Source of the DNA: Mallotus nudiflorus
Taxonomy: Eukaryota > Streptophyta > Magnoliopsida > Malpighiales > Euphorbiaceae
DNA: 64,000 nt
NCBI GenBank assembly: GCA_947683625.1
Contig: CANTUR010000529.1
Coordinates: 1,116,001-1,180,000, forward strand
Direction: 5' to 3'
In this document: positions 49,530 through 64,000 of the stretch, in pieces
Numbering within the stretch: position 1 is the first letter of the stretch
Layout: each line of letters opens with the position of its first letter
Made by a program: the position numbers and the translations under genes
The notes under the pieces: generated by a model
The model's input: only the letters and a program-made list of their open reading frames with translations
Told to the model about the DNA's origin: nothing
Databases searched by the model: none

Positions 49530-51059
<1,530 letters not shown>

Positions 51060-51388
51060 ATTTTAAATTGCATTGGGATATGCAGTGTTAATAATTTTGA
51101 TAAATATATTTGATTATTTAATTAGTTTGTTAATTATTAAGTTATTTTTAGTTATTTTAAATTTCTTACGTAGAATTTTCCTGAGAATTTTATTTTTGGG
51201 AAAATTAAAACCTAAATAAATATTTATTAATTATGTTAGTCCGTTTTACGTTGCATGAGTCCATGCATGATTTTAATTATCATATTAATATATATACATG
51301 TACATGCATATATATACATATTTAGCATTTTAAGGTTATTTTTTTTAATTAAGCATATATTATATAGTATTATTTAATTAATGTGTTT

Positions 51389-51429
<41 letters not shown>

Positions 51430-54302
51430 ATATATACAAATATATAAAGTTTATCTTAATTACAAATTTTGCCATTGTCCCTCTCCTTCTTCCCTGACGC
51501 ATCCCTACCCCCATTCCTCGCCACTACAACCTCTTCCCTCATCGTTGGTGTGCCATCCAGCATGCCACCACCCTCTCCAACTCATTCTGCTACTTGTAGC
51601 TTCCATTTAGGGCGAGTTTTGGCCGTTGTAACCCGAGAAGTCGAAACTTAAGCTCATCGCCGTTCAACCATTTTTGGGCCACCAAATTGGATGCCGCCAG
51701 TCTCTATCTCTTCCTTGAGCTCTGGTGAGTGCATTTCTAAGGTTGGTTTCACTTGATTTGGTCTAGATTTTCTTTGGTGATCAATTTTCATTTTGGGCCA
51801 TTTTGAGTTCTTGATTTTTTTGAACTTTGATTATAATGATTCAAGCTAAGTTCCTTCACAAATATTGTTCCTAGTAGCTCAATCTACATCTTATAATTTT
51901 TGTAGAATTTTTTGAATTTATTTTGATTTTTGTGAATTTTTCATTATTTTATTAATATTTTCTAATTTTCGTAAATTAATTAAATAATTTGTGAAATTGT
52001 GATTTATGGTGTTTATAGGGGTTAAAATGAATTTTAGAATTTAATTTGTAATTTTTTTTATTTTTTTATAATTATTATGAATTTATTTAGTTTAGGTGAT
52101 TTTTGGAAAATTAGATTAAATGAGTATTTTGTTAAAATTAATGGATTAATTGCGTATAATTATTGATTTTATTGAATTATATGTTGAGAAATTAATTTTT
52201 GAGCAATTATATAATTTTTAGTGAATTTTTGAATAATTATAGTATATTATGTGAATTTATATATAACTAGGGGTATTTTGGTAAATTGGTACTAAATTGG
52301 TTGAAAATTAAGTTAAATTGGTTTTAATAATTATTTGAGGTATAAAAATGATTTTTACAAATTATTTAGCATTTTTAACTAATTAAAACTATTTTTCAAA
52401 AATTATTTTCAAATTATATATAATATATTATTTTTGTAAATAAATGAGTTTTTAATGATTTTTAATGTGTTTTAGCCCTAATTATGTAATTTGGCTTTAT
52501 AAAATGAATTTTGTTTAATATTCGTGAATTTATCGTGAATTGTTGATTTTTAATAATTTTTTATTAAATTAGGGTTTTATTGTAATTATTGGTAAAATAA
52601 TTATTTTCAGTGTTTTAAATATCTAATTTACTATATTTTGAAATATAAAGGGTATTTTTGGAATTTTCATGTGTTCTATGTTTATCTCGTGAATTGTGAA
52701 CCTCGGTCGGTAGAATTGTAGTTTGGGAGTTCGACCGAGGGGTTGTGTGATTGTTTATACTCGAAGTGTGTTTTGTTATAGGATCGGCTCTACTTTCTGA
52801 GTAGAGAGATGTCTATTTTACAGGGGAGGTTCTACCAAATTTTTGGTAGAATTCTCGTAAAATGTGACATCCGGTCAAATCCTTATTCCTAATTTGTGTT
52901 CAGTACTTTAGATCGAGTCTCTAGAATTTCGTTAGATTTATTCTAATTTCGTGTTGTCATTTATTTATTTAGTTATGCCGAGACCGAGGCCTAGTGGACC
53001 AGGCCCGTCAGATCTGTCTCGAGGAGCGCACAACTATGAATTATTATTTTATATATACGTGTTTTAGGATTGCATATTTTAGAAATGTATGTTTAAATGT
53101 TATGAAATATGCATAAATAATTTAATAATTGCTTAGGTATATTTTTGGTATATTTTAAATTAAATGCATGTTTTATTATTGAATTACACTTAAAATGTTT
53201 TTAAGTATATGTATAGTTTATTTCTGGTTTATTTTATAATTAAATTGAATTTATTTGACGTATATATACTTGAAATATACTTGGTTTATTTTTGGTATAT
53301 TTCTAGTATACATATGGTTTATATTGTTATTTCAATTAAAGTTATGCATTATTTATTTCATGAATGAATGGATTTATTTTGAATGAAGGATATCAATAGA
53401 ATGTGCTACCTAGTGGGTAGCACTAGGACCGAGTACGTACCGGTACGACGATAGAATTTAGGTTAAATTACTAACCTATTTATGGATATTGATTGGATTG
53501 ATTTGTTTGATGTGAGTGATTTAAGAGTATGATTGCTGAAGCTCGGTTGACCAAGTGTCTCGGGGCCAATCATATTGACAGTTAGACTACTGGAGCTCGG
53601 TTAACTTAGTGTCTCGGGGTCAGTCTACTGTCCATATGGAATAAGAGAATTTATTTGGAATTAAGTGAGCCTGTATGGCTAGAGTGAAGTTATGGTTGAT
53701 TGAGGTTATGATTTAATAGGGTTCTATTTGTTCATTCAATAAAAATAAATGTTTTCTGCATTTATTATATATATATAAAAGCAGAGTTTGGCATTTATGT
53801 GAAATGCGTGTATATGCATATATATAAGAATGCCTGACTGAATATGGTTTAGATTGCATGTATATATATCATAATAATTCACTCAATGAGGTCTAACCCC
53901 CCTCAATTATTTTTTTCAGGAGATCTTATATTATCATACCTTAGTAGTAGAGCTCTTCGTCGGTGTTCTTCCATCTTAGCTATTTTATGTAAATGCATAT
54001 TTTAATCTCTAATTTGCATTCTAGAAACTACAGTAGTAGTGTTATTGTATTAGAGGAGTATTGTTTTGTTTTAACACTTTGTACTCAGAGAGTTGTATTT
54101 GAATGTTGTATGAACATCTATTTATTTATGAAAGGATATTGAGTATCTATTTTTATATATTGATTTGAAAAATTTTAATTCAGTCATATTTTTTATTTAT
54201 TTATTGCATGTTTTTATTTTCTAAGGCTTGCTATAGGTTCCGAATTCAAAAGAATTCCCGTTCACTAGCACCGATCATGACTCCTAGTTTTAGGTCATGA
54301 CA
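51060..54302 (+). repeat. TE-4 3' LTR, first ~25 bp missing
   Basis: Begins inside the LTR start motif (GCATTGGGATATGCAG) and ends TAGGTCATGACA. Twin module 53527-53626, in which one stem shows a paired substitution. A 9-bp stem CCTCGGTCG / CGACCGAGG lies at 52701-52740. A (TA)n(CA)n run is at 51392-51427. The following bases (TTTAT) are the predicted TE-4 target duplication within the LTR that begins at 54303. Confidence 0.9.
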
Positions 54303-55909
54303 TTTATTTGTGATCAATAATCGTATTTTTATTGTATATATTTTTTCTTACGTAAAATAATTTAATTAAATTCTATTATTTAAAAGTTTTGCACTCACTA
54401 TCATTTTATTATTATTATTATTATTATTATTAGTGTTACTATTATGCATGTGCATTATTATTTGTATTATTATTTGTATTAATTTACATTATTTATATTA
54501 TTATTAAATAATTTAATAACATGTGTATATGTGTGTATTTTATATGTATATAATGTGTATATATATATATGTGTGTGTGTGTGTGAGATATTTATAAATG
54601 TGTGGTGAGAAATGAGTTAATATATAATAGTATTATATTATATAGTTATATTATAAAGTTTATTAATTAAATATATACATACAAACAACAAACATAGTAA
54701 ACCAAAAACGTGAAAAACACAAAAGCTCCCTTCTCTCCCCGTGCCATCGTCCCATTCTATAGTCATCGGTGTGCCTCCCCGACATTCGATCGGACCGCCC
54801 TCCATCAGCCAGTTGCTCCGCCACCCTCCTCCTCCTTCCCCGGTGCCGACAACACGTGAAGACAGTGAGAGGCCGAAACCTCCATTTTTTTTCAGCCATC
54901 CTTGATTCCGGCCACCATTTCTTGCTTTTCCGGTGTCTAACAACTCCTCTAGCTCCGATGAGCTTAAATCTAACTTTGGTTTAAGCTTTAATCCATTCGT
55001 TTTTTAGTTTTCTTTAATTTTTATTTTGAGCATTAGGGTTTTCTATTTTTTTTAGGTTGATCTTGAATGATTCACATAAATTCCCTTAAGAAAAGTTGTT
55101 CCTTATAGCTTAATCTACATGGAAAAATTTTTGTTTGAATTTTTGGAATTTATTTTAATTTTTGTGAATTTTTGAATATTTTATTATTATTTATTGAATT
55201 TTTGTAAATTAATTTATTAAATTATAAATTTGGTATATTTGGTGTTATTGTAAATTGTTATTAATTTTAGTGTTGAGATAATAATTTTTGTGATTTTTAT
55301 GTAATTTTTATAAATATTTATAGTTTATGTCAATATTAGAAAATTAGGTTAAAGTTTAGTTTTTGTTGAAATTATTGTTTAATAATGTGTTTTTGTTGAT
55401 ATTAGTAATATATATGTTGAGAAAATATTTTTTATGCATTTATAGAATTTTTGAGTAATATTAGTATTATTATGGATATTTTGAATTATTAGGGTAATTA
55501 TGTAATTTTGTGTAAGTTATAGCTAAATATTATATTTTAGTTGGTTTTATAATTATTTAAGGTATTAAAATGATTTTTAAAAATTATTTACTATTTTTAA
55601 CTAATTAATACTAATTTTTTAAATTTGTTTTCAAAATGGGTTTTTATAACTTTTTGTTATATATTTGGGTTAATTAAGTTATTTGGATTTATAAAATGAA
55701 TTATTATTATTTTATGTGATGATTGGAAAAGTTCGATTTTTATAATATTATATTATTATTTGGAATTTTTACATATTTATTGTGAAATTAATTATATTTA
55801 GTGTTTTAATGTTAAATATGTAATATTTTGATATTTTGAGGATATTTATGGAATTTATTGATTTTTTATTATATTTATTACATTATTTGGATTTTTGGTG
55901 AATTATGGA

Positions 55910-55950
55910 CCTCGGTTGGGGAATTGTATAGTTTGGGATCCCAACCGAGG
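55910..55950 (+). repeat. Conserved LTR hairpin with 11-bp stem
   Basis: CCTCGGTTGGG and CCCAACCGAGG around a 19-nt loop. Equivalent hairpins occur at 52701-52740 (GGTCG / CGACC), 34312-34350, 58384-58420 and 62722-62762, and on minus near 7365-7402, 30600-30638 and 36209-36246. Confidence 0.8.
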
Positions 55951-56723
55951 GTTGTGTGAATTCCGTGATTTGAAGTGTATTTTCTTGCAGGACCAGCTCT
56001 ACTTTTTAGTAGAGAGATGTCCGTTTTATAGAGGAGGTTCTATCGAATTTTCTGTAGAATTCTCGTAAAATGTGACATCAGGTCAATTCTAAATTATGTG
56101 TCTGTCTGTGTTCTATAATCTTAGATCGAGTCTCTTTAAAGGTTTACGTTAGATTTATTCTAATTTTTGTATTTATTTTATTTGTTTAGTTGCACCAAAA
56201 TCGAGGCCTAGTGGATTGGGCCCATTAAACCAGTCTCGAGGAGTACAAATTTATGAGTTATTATTTTATATATACATCGCATTTAGGTTGCATGTTTTAG
56301 AGTATACATGTTTTGAAATTGTATTTATTCATAAATTGTTTTATTGAATGTTTAGTATACTTTAGGTATATTTTTAGTTTATTTTGAAATGAATGCATGT
56401 TATATTATCGATTTATGCTTAAATTGTTTTTAAGTATATTATTGGTTTATTTTTGGTATATTTCATGTTTGGTTTGAATTTATTTGACATATATATACTC
56501 AAAATATATTTAGTTTATTTTAAGTATATTTCTAGTATATATATGGTTTATTTTTCTATTATGAATATCATTCTATATTATTTATTTTCCCATATGTATG
56601 TTTTATTTTAAATGAAGGATATCGATAGAACGTGCTACCTAGTGGGTAACACTAGGACCGTGTACGTACCAGTGTGATAGATTTAAGGTTGAATGAGGAT
56701 TACTTGTGGTGAATTATGATATG

Positions 56724-57005
56724 TGTAATATCCCGAGTTTTTGAATATTTTTATACTGCATCGGGATATGCAGTGTTAATAATTTTGTATATAATTATGA
56801 TATTTTTATGAGTTGATATTTATTTAAAGCTTATTTTAACTATTTTATGTTATTTTAAGTACCTTACGTAAAATTTTCTCAGGACTTGCACTTTTGGGGA
56901 AATTGATGCGTAAATAAATTAATATTAATTAATTTAAATAGAATTACACATTTGCATGAGTTCATGCACTATTTTAACTGTCATATTAAGATACATATAT
57001 ATACA

Positions 57006-57099
<94 letters not shown>

Positions 57100-60040
57100 T
57101 ATATATAATAATTTTAGTGTTTATTATTAATATTTGATTATGTATATATTATATAGTTTATTATTACTGTGGGACATGTATGTATATGTATATGTATATT
57201 TTTATATATTTATTATTTGTGGTACACAATTATTTGAAATATTATATTATAATTAAAGTTAAAGTTATATATATATATATATTGTTAAAATTACAAAGAA
57301 TGCCCTCACCCTCCTTCTTCTTCCCCGATGCCCTTCTCCTCTCCCCTTACTATGCGACTCCGTTCACCGCCATTCAAAGTGCTTGCTGGATGTCCACCGA
57401 CTTCCTCCAGCTGCTCAGCCTCTCCTTCCACCCTCTCCGGTGCCGGTGAACGCTACAACAACCCGAGAAGCCGAAATTTGAAGGTAACGTCGATCGACGT
57501 GATTCCGGCCACCATTTTCGACACCGCCGATCTCTATCTTCTCCTTGAGCTCCGGTGAGTGTGATTCCAAGCTTTGTTTCACTTAAAATGGTTTAGATTT
57601 GCCTAGGTTTTGATTTTGCAATTTCGGCCTATTAGGGTTCTTGAAGTTTTTGAGCTTCAATTTGATTGATTCATGAAAATTCCTTCACAAACTTTGATCC
57701 TAGTAGCTTAATATTCATGTGGGAATTTTTTTAGAATTTTTGGAATTTATTTTGATTTTTGGGTATTTTTTATTATTTTATTATTATTTTCTAATTTTTG
57801 AAAATTAATTAATTAAATTATGAAATTGTGTTTTATGGTAAATTTAGGTGTTGAAATGAATTATAGAAATTTATTTGGAATTTTTGTGAATTTTTATGTA
57901 TTTATTTTGAATTTATTTAGTTTATGTAATTTTGAAAAAATAGGATTAATTATGTGTTTAATTGAAATTTATTGGTTAATTGAGTATATTTATTGATATT
58001 ATTGAAATGTATGTTGAGAAAATTAATTTTGTGACATTATATTATTTTTGGTGAATTTTTGGATTAATTTTAGTATATTTATATATATAGGGGTATTTTG
58101 GTAATTTTACCCTAAATTGGCTAAATATGTAATTAAATTGGTTCTAATAGTTATTTAGGGTATAAAAATGATTTCTAAAAATTATTTAGTATTTTTAACT
58201 AATTAAAACTATTTTTTGTAAATTATTTTCAATTATATATATAATACACGATTTTTCTAAATAAATGAGTTTTTATCGATTTTTACTGTGTTTTAGGGTT
58301 AATTACGTAATTTCTACTTACAAAATGTATTTTTATTTTATAAGGGTATTTTTGGTATTTTGTAAATATTCTGTGATTGTGGACCCGGTCGGTGATTTGT
58401 AGTTTGGAGTCCGACCGAGGGATTGTGGTTGTGTTTTATGTTTATTTTCAAAGTGTATTTCTTTGCAGGATCGGTTCTACTCTTTGAGTAGAGAGATGTC
58501 CGTTTACAAGGGAGGTTCTGTCAAATTTTCGATAGAATTCCCGTAAAATGTGATGTCCGATCGAGCTCTAATCCTAATTCTATCTCTAGTATTCTAGATC
58601 GAGTCTTTAGAACTTTTGTTAGATTTGTTCTTATTCTTATCATTTTTGTTTGTTTAGTTGCGCCGAGACTGAGGCCTAGTGGACTAGGCCCATCGGACCC
58701 ATCTCGAGGAGCGCAATAATTGTGAGTTACTATTCTATATATATATGCTCTAGGGTGCATGATTTTAGAAATCTATGTTTTATTTTGACTAAAAATGCAT
58801 AATGGTTTAATTAGTACTTAAGCTTATTTTTAGTTTACTTTTGGTTTATTTTTGGTATATTTTAAACTATATGCATGTTTTATTAATGAATTATGTTTAA
58901 AATATTTTTGAATATATTTCTAGTTTATTTTGTAATTTAGTTGGATTTATTTGACGTATATATGCTCGAAATATACCTGGTTTACTTTTGGTATATTTCT
59001 AGTATATATATGGTTTATGTTGCTATTTTATTTAAATACATGCATCATTTACTTGTGAATGTATGTTTTATATTTACTAATGAAGGATATCAATAGAACG
59101 TGCTACCTAGTGGGTGGCACTAGGACCGAGTTCGTACTGGTACGCTTATAGCATTTAGGCTATATTACTAACCATTTGTGGGTATTGATTGGATATGATT
59201 ATTTGATGTGTGAGATATGATTTGGGAGTGTGATTACTGGAGCTCGGTTGACCAAGTGTCTTGGGGCCAATCACATTGACAGTCAGACTGCTGAGCTCGG
59301 TTGACTTAGTTTCTCGGGGCTAGTCTACTGTCCAAATGGAACAAGTGAATATATTTGGAATAAGTGAGCCTGTATGGCTAGAGTGTTGTCTAACACTGTT
59401 TTGAGGTTGCGATTTTCTAGGGTTCTATTTGATCCTTCATAACCAGTGGTTTTCAGGCAAAATATATAAAAATGATTTTATTGCATCTGTGTGTATTTGC
59501 CTATATATATATTTATTATATACACTATTGACTGTGCGCATTGTCATATAGTATGCATGTATATATATTATAGTAATTCACTCAGTGAGGTCTGACTCCC
59601 CTCTGTTGACTATTTTTCAGGAGAGTTATCTTCATCAAACCTCAGTAGTAGACATGTATGTCGGATTTCTTCCACCCCGACTTCATTATGTAAACTGCTC
59701 ACTTGAGTTTTATTTTATTAATCTAGACACTACAGTAGTTATAGTCAATTGTGAGATTATTGCATTATATTTGTATGAGATATGTACTTTAAATATTTGA
59801 ACTGGATTTGTATTAAAAAGTTATTTATATATGAGATGAGGATATTGATTTAATTTCATTTGGTGGAAATATTATTTTGATATTTATGATTTTATTCCAC
59901 TGCATAATATTTTATTTAATTATGTTGTTATTATTAGTATTGCATGTTTTATTTTATTTTTAAGGCTTGCTACGGGTTCCGGATTCAAAAGAATTCCCAT
60001 TCCCTAGCGCCGGTCATGGCCCCTGTTTTGGGTCATGATA
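56724..60040 (+). mobile_element. Solo LTR nested in the 54303-60831 LTR
   Basis: 3317 bp, TGTAATATCCC to GGTCATGATA (last C mutated to T), perfect ATATG duplication (56719-56723, 60041-60045). (TA)n tract at 57009-57096. GTGAGTG donor-like site about 57555, palindrome about 58478-58496, nested hairpin 58658-58716, twin module 59228-59326 (one base shorter than all others). Confidence 0.96.
58658..58716 (+). repeat. Conserved nested hairpin in LTR (59 nt)
   Basis: Nested arms from the outside: TTGCGC / GCGCAA, CGAGA / TCTCG, then GGCCT / AGGCC around AGTGGACT. It recurs in all LTRs that cover the region, directly before the GTGAGTT donor-like site. Confidence 0.75.
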
Positions 60041-60831
60041 ATATGATTGAGCTATGATATAATTGATAGTATGATTGCTGGAGCTCAGTTGACCTCGTGT
60101 CTTCGGGCCAATCACATTGACAGTCAGATTGCTGAAGCTTGATTGACTTAGTGTCTTGGGGCCAGTCTACTATCCATATGGAATAAGTGAATTTATTTGG
60201 AATTAAGTGAGCTTGTATGGCTAGAGTGATGTTATTATTGATTGAGGTTGCGTTAAATATGGTTCTATTTAATCCTTCATAAACTTATGTTTTTTAGTAT
60301 TATTATATAAGTGATTTTCAGCATTTATGTGAATTGCTTGTATATATATAATTTATTATATATGAATGTTTAATTGCATTTGACATATAGGAGATGCATG
60401 TATATATATTATAACAATTCACTCAATGAGGTCTGACTCCCCTCAGTTGATGTTTTTATAGGAGAGTCTTCTTCTTCAGACCTTAGCAGTAGACCTATTC
60501 ATCAGACTTCTTCCACCCCGGCTTGTTTATGTAAATTATCTACTTAATTTTATATTGTACTCTAGAAAACTGCAGTAGTGAGTTGTATTTATTTTTTATT
60601 GTATGTTGACTGTAATTCATAGGCCTTTCTCTGAATATTGTATTAATATATTTTATTTTATGATATGATAGAATTTAATTTTATTATATTGGTTTAAGAT
60701 TTAAATTTTGGTACATATTTTATTTTATTTATTGCATATTTTTATTCTTTTAAGGCTTGCTACGGGTTTCGGATTCGAAAGAATTCCTGTTCCCTAGCGC
60801 TGGTCATGACTCCTAGTTTTGGGTTATGACA

Positions 60832-61253
60832 ATCTTGGTGCTAGCTTACCCGTCTTACCAAATCTCATCACACCCTTCATCGGAGACACCTTCAAAAACA
60901 CATAGTCTCTTACCTGGAATTCTACATCTCTGCGTCTCGGATCCGCATAGCTCTTCTGTTTGCTAACTGTGGTCTCTAATCTCCTCTTAAGCACAATAAC
61001 CTTCTCTACAACATCTTGAACCATCTTAGGTCTAGTCAATCCCTAATCTTATCCCAACTCAGAGGGGATCTACACTTCCTTCCATACAAAACCTTATATG
61101 GTACCATTCCAATACTATTATGGTAGCTATTATTATAAGCGAACTCTATAAGTGGAAAATGATCATCCCAGCTACTTCCTAGATCCAAAACACACATCCT
61201 CAACATATCTTCCAATGTATGGATCATCCTCTCAGTCTGACCATCTATCTGAG
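60832..61253 (-). pseudogene. TE-5 integrase fragment
   Basis: Minus-strand integrase piece from the catalytic glutamate region (Q-T-E-R, Glu codon 61233-61231) through FAYNNSYHNSIGM to the GPY/F-like start. Unlike TE-2 and TE-3 it keeps the DD35E glutamate. Stops break it near 61034. It is cut on the left by the LTR ending at 60831 and on the right by the LTR starting at 61254. It is the outermost layer of the nest visible here. Confidence 0.9.
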
Positions 61254-61427
61254 TATTAAAACCAGAGTTTTTAAATTATTTTAGTGTATAATAGGATATG
61301 CAGTGTTAATAATTTAAAACAATATTTGATTATTTAATTATTATGAATTTTATTATCATTATTTTATGTTAATCAGGGTTTCGAGATAACTATTTATTTT
61401 AAGATTAGTTTGGGATAATTTATTTGT

Positions 61428-61485
<58 letters not shown>

Positions 61486-64000
61486 CAAAAGCAAAAATCA
61501 CCCTCACCTTTTATTTTTTTCTTCTCTTCCCCGATCATCACCCTCCTCCCTCGCTGCCGTCCGTTTCTTCCTCCGTCAGAGTGCCTCCATGTCTTCCACC
61601 ACCAGACAGCCGTCACCAGCCGTCTTCTCCGTCACCGTTCGAAGCCTATGAAGTCGGAAAACCCAAATTCTTTCCTTCCTCCATTCAAGTCATTTTCGGC
61701 CACCAAAATTGATGATTCTAGTGCCATTGGACTCCTAGAACTTCATAGAGGAGGATTCCAAGCTTCTTGTAGCTTGAAAACATGATTTGGTAGGGTTTCG
61801 AACTCATTTCCATTTTTGGCCATTTTAGGGTTTTTGATTTTTTTTTGGATAATTCATGCTTGATTCATGAGAAGTTCCTTCACAAAAATTGATCCCTCTA
61901 GCTCAATCTACATCCCACATTTTTTTTGTAATTTTTAGGAATTATTTTGATTTTTGTGAATTTTTTATTATTTTATTATTTTCGTAAATTAATTAAATAA
62001 ATTATGAAATTGTGATTTTTTGGTGTTTTGATGGTTATTGGTAATTTTAGAATTTAATTTATAATTTTTTTGTATTTTGTGTAATTTTTATAATTATATT
62101 TAGTTTATGTCAATTTTGAAAATATAGGTTAAATATATATTTAATTAGAAATAATTGGTTAATTAAGTGTATTTGTGGATTTTAGTGAATAATATGTTGA
62201 GAAAATAATTTTTGTGTAACTATATAATTTTTATTGAATTTTTTAATATTATTAGTATTTTATGTGTATTTTTGTATATTAGGGGTATTTTGGTAATTTG
62301 GTGATGATTTTGGACAAAAATATTAAATTTAATTAGTTTTAATAATTATTTGAGGTATAAAAATGATTTTTACAAATTAATTACTAATTTTAACTAATTA
62401 ATACTATTTTTCAAAATTATTTTCAAATTATATATAAATACTATTTTTGTAAATAAATGAATTTTTAGTAAATTTTAATATGTTTTTGGACTAATTAAGT
62501 AATTTGGATTTATAAAATGAATTTTTATTAATATTTGTGAAATTATCGAGAAATGTCGATTTTAATAATATTATGTTATTATTAGGGTTTTAAAGTAATT
62601 ATCGGTAAAATAATTACTTTTGGTGTTTAAATGTTTTAATTGCTATATTTTGATACTTAAAGGGTATTTTTGGAACTTATTGAATTTTAATATATTTATT
62701 GTATTTTGTTGTGAATTCTGGACCTCAATCGATGGAATTTGTAGTTTGGGATCCCGATCGAGGAGTTGTGAGAATTTTATTAAAAGTGTATTTTTCTTAC
62801 AGGATCGGCTCTACTTTTTTTTAGTAGAGAGATGTCCATTTTACAGAGGAAGTTCTGCCGAATTTTTGATAGAATTCTCATAAAACATGACATTCGGTCA
62901 AATTTCTATTCTCTGTCTGTGTTAGTAATCCTAGATCGAGTCTCTAGAAGTTAAGTTAGAATTATTCTGATTTTTGTGTTATTATTTTATTGTTAGTTGT
63001 GCCGAGACTGAGGAATAGTGAACTAGGCCCGTCGGACTCGTCTCAAGGAGCACACAACTGTGAGTTGTTATTTTATATATGTGTGTATTTAGGTTGCATG
63101 TTTTAGAAATATATGTTTTTAATTGTATGATTTATGCATAAATGACTTAATAAATGCCTAAGTATATTTTAGGTATATTTTTAGTATATTATTGGTATAT
63201 TGTAAATGAAATGCATGATTTCTTTTCGATTTATATTCAACTTATGTTAAGTATATTGTTGATTGATTTAGAGTATATTTTATGAATTGTTTAAGTTGAT
63301 TGTACATATATATACTTGAAATATACTCAGTTTATTTTAGGTATATTTCTGGTTTATTTGTTTATTTTAAATGTCATTATGCATTATTTATTGTTTTGTA
63401 TGTATGTTTTATTTTTAATGAAGGATATCAATAGAACGTGCTTCCTAGTAGGCAGCACTAGGATTGTGTACGTACCGATGTGATAGATTAGAGCTAAGTG
63501 AAAATTAATTATGGTGATTATGATTGATAGATATTGATTTGATTGAGATTGATGTGATTGAGGGTGTGATTGCTGGAGCTCGGTTGACCTAGTGTCTCGG
63601 GGCCAATCACACTGATAGTCAGATTGCTGGAGCTCGATCAACTTAGTGTCTTGGGGCCAGTCTACTGTCCATTTGGATTAAGTGAATTTACTTGGAATTA
63701 AGTGATCCTATATAGCTAGAGTACTTTCTATTGGTATTAAGGTTGCGATCATATAGGGTTCTAATTGATCCTTCATAAACTGGTATTTTTAGTATTAAAA
63801 TGATTTTCGCTGCATCTGTGTTTATTTGCATGTATATATATTTATTATATATACTTTTGAGTGTCTACATTTGATATTTAGCTATGCGTGTATATATATT
63901 ATAATAATTCACTCAGTGAGATCTGACTCCCCTCCGTTGATGTTTTTACAGGAGAGTCTTTATCTTCAGACCTCAGCAGTAAACCTGTTCACCGAATTTC
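61254..64000 (+). mobile_element. LTR of the second subfamily, cut by window end
   Basis: Starts TATTAAAACC, a decayed form of TGTAATAACC, immediately after CTGAG (61249-61253, predicted target). (TA)n at 61431-61481, GC-richer block 61500-61760, palindrome variant about 62808-62828, nested hairpin about 62996-63058, twin module 63564-63663, acceptor-like TTTTACAG/GAGAGTC about 63950. About 0.5 kb remains beyond the window. Confidence 0.9.

Larger units (their letters stand above)
54303..60831 (+). mobile_element. LTR hosting TE-4, first ~130 bp outside, interrupted by a solo LTR
   Basis: Segments 54303-56723 and 60046-60831 give about 3.2 kb. It begins some 130 bp into the LTR and ends GGTTATGACA. 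Twin module 60069-60168. An 11-bp stem CCTCGGTTGGG / CCCAACCGAGG lies at 55910-55950. No PBS follows its end, which abuts TE-5 integrase, so it is a solo or 3' LTR. Predicted target duplication is ATCTT. A (TTA)n run lies at about 54410-54432. Confidence 0.88.

Noticed and set aside
54303..54660. Unrelated AT-rich intergenic DNA between 54302 and the GC-richer block
   Set aside because: The order TTACGTAAAAT, AT-rich stretch and then GC-richer block matches the early part of other LTRs, so it is assigned to the LTR that hosts TE-4.
58658..58716. Nested hairpin as a tRNA or riboswitch
   Set aside because: No cloverleaf, no A/B box pattern and no known aptamer core visible; described only as a hairpin.

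Overview
The window is 64 kb of AT-rich seed-plant nuclear DNA made entirely of one family of Ty3/gypsy LTR retrotransposons inserted into each other. I found no host gene, tRNA, rRNA, CRISPR array or DNA transposon. The family is placed in the chromovirus group, probably the Tekay/Del clade. The reasons are gag-protease-RT-RNase H-integrase order, an integrase C-terminus running through a GPY/F-like region into a chromodomain-like tail, a primer-binding site matching the 3' end of initiator tRNA-Met, and very long LTRs of about 3.2-3.3 kb. In sense orientation an LTR runs from TGTAATATCCC (or TGTAATAACC in a second subfamily) to GGTCGTGACA. The species cannot be named from the sequence.

Layout, left to right. 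TE-1 (minus, 1-9230) holds protease-RT-RNase H, gag and the 5' LTR, with a solo LTR (3141-5432) inside gag. LTR fragments at 9231-9509 and 9510-12350 (minus) follow. TE-2 (plus, 12351-45722) has a truncated 5' LTR and a gag-pol that is split by complete element TE-3 (plus, 17905-28921) and by a solo LTR (28995-32258). Its 3' LTR (32675-45722) is split by solo LTRs at 34592-37853 and 38696-45190, and the latter is itself split by one at 41142-44386. TE-4 (plus, 45723-54302) is the host of TE-2: a 5' LTR remnant containing a solo LTR (45929-49127), PBS and leader, then a large deletion, a minus LTR fragment (49530-51059) and the 3' LTR. Next is a plus LTR (54303-60831) containing a solo LTR (56724-60040). 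A scrap of minus-strand integrase of TE-5 (60832-61253) is the outermost host, and a last plus LTR (61254-64000) runs off the window.

Seven solo LTRs have perfect 5-bp target duplications, and TE-3 has a 5-bp duplication with one mismatch. Removing the insertions rejoins the interrupted reading frames, so the insertion order can be read directly. On the left the nesting is probably eight levels deep. No coding copy is intact: many stops are TAG where sister copies have CAG or TGG, and TE-2 and TE-3 share several lesions, including Glu to Lys at the integrase DD35E glutamate.

The most unusual signals are in the LTRs. Each full LTR carries a pair of stem-loop modules spanning exactly 100 bp in 15 of 16 copies despite heavy indel divergence around them. 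Upstream of these in LTR sense are three further conserved hairpins, and there is a set of conserved splice-like sites suggesting a multi-exon leader before gag. Two LTRs in opposite orientation (25629-28921 and 28995-32258) form an inverted repeat with 3.3-kb arms and a 73-bp spacer, a candidate source of double-stranded RNA.
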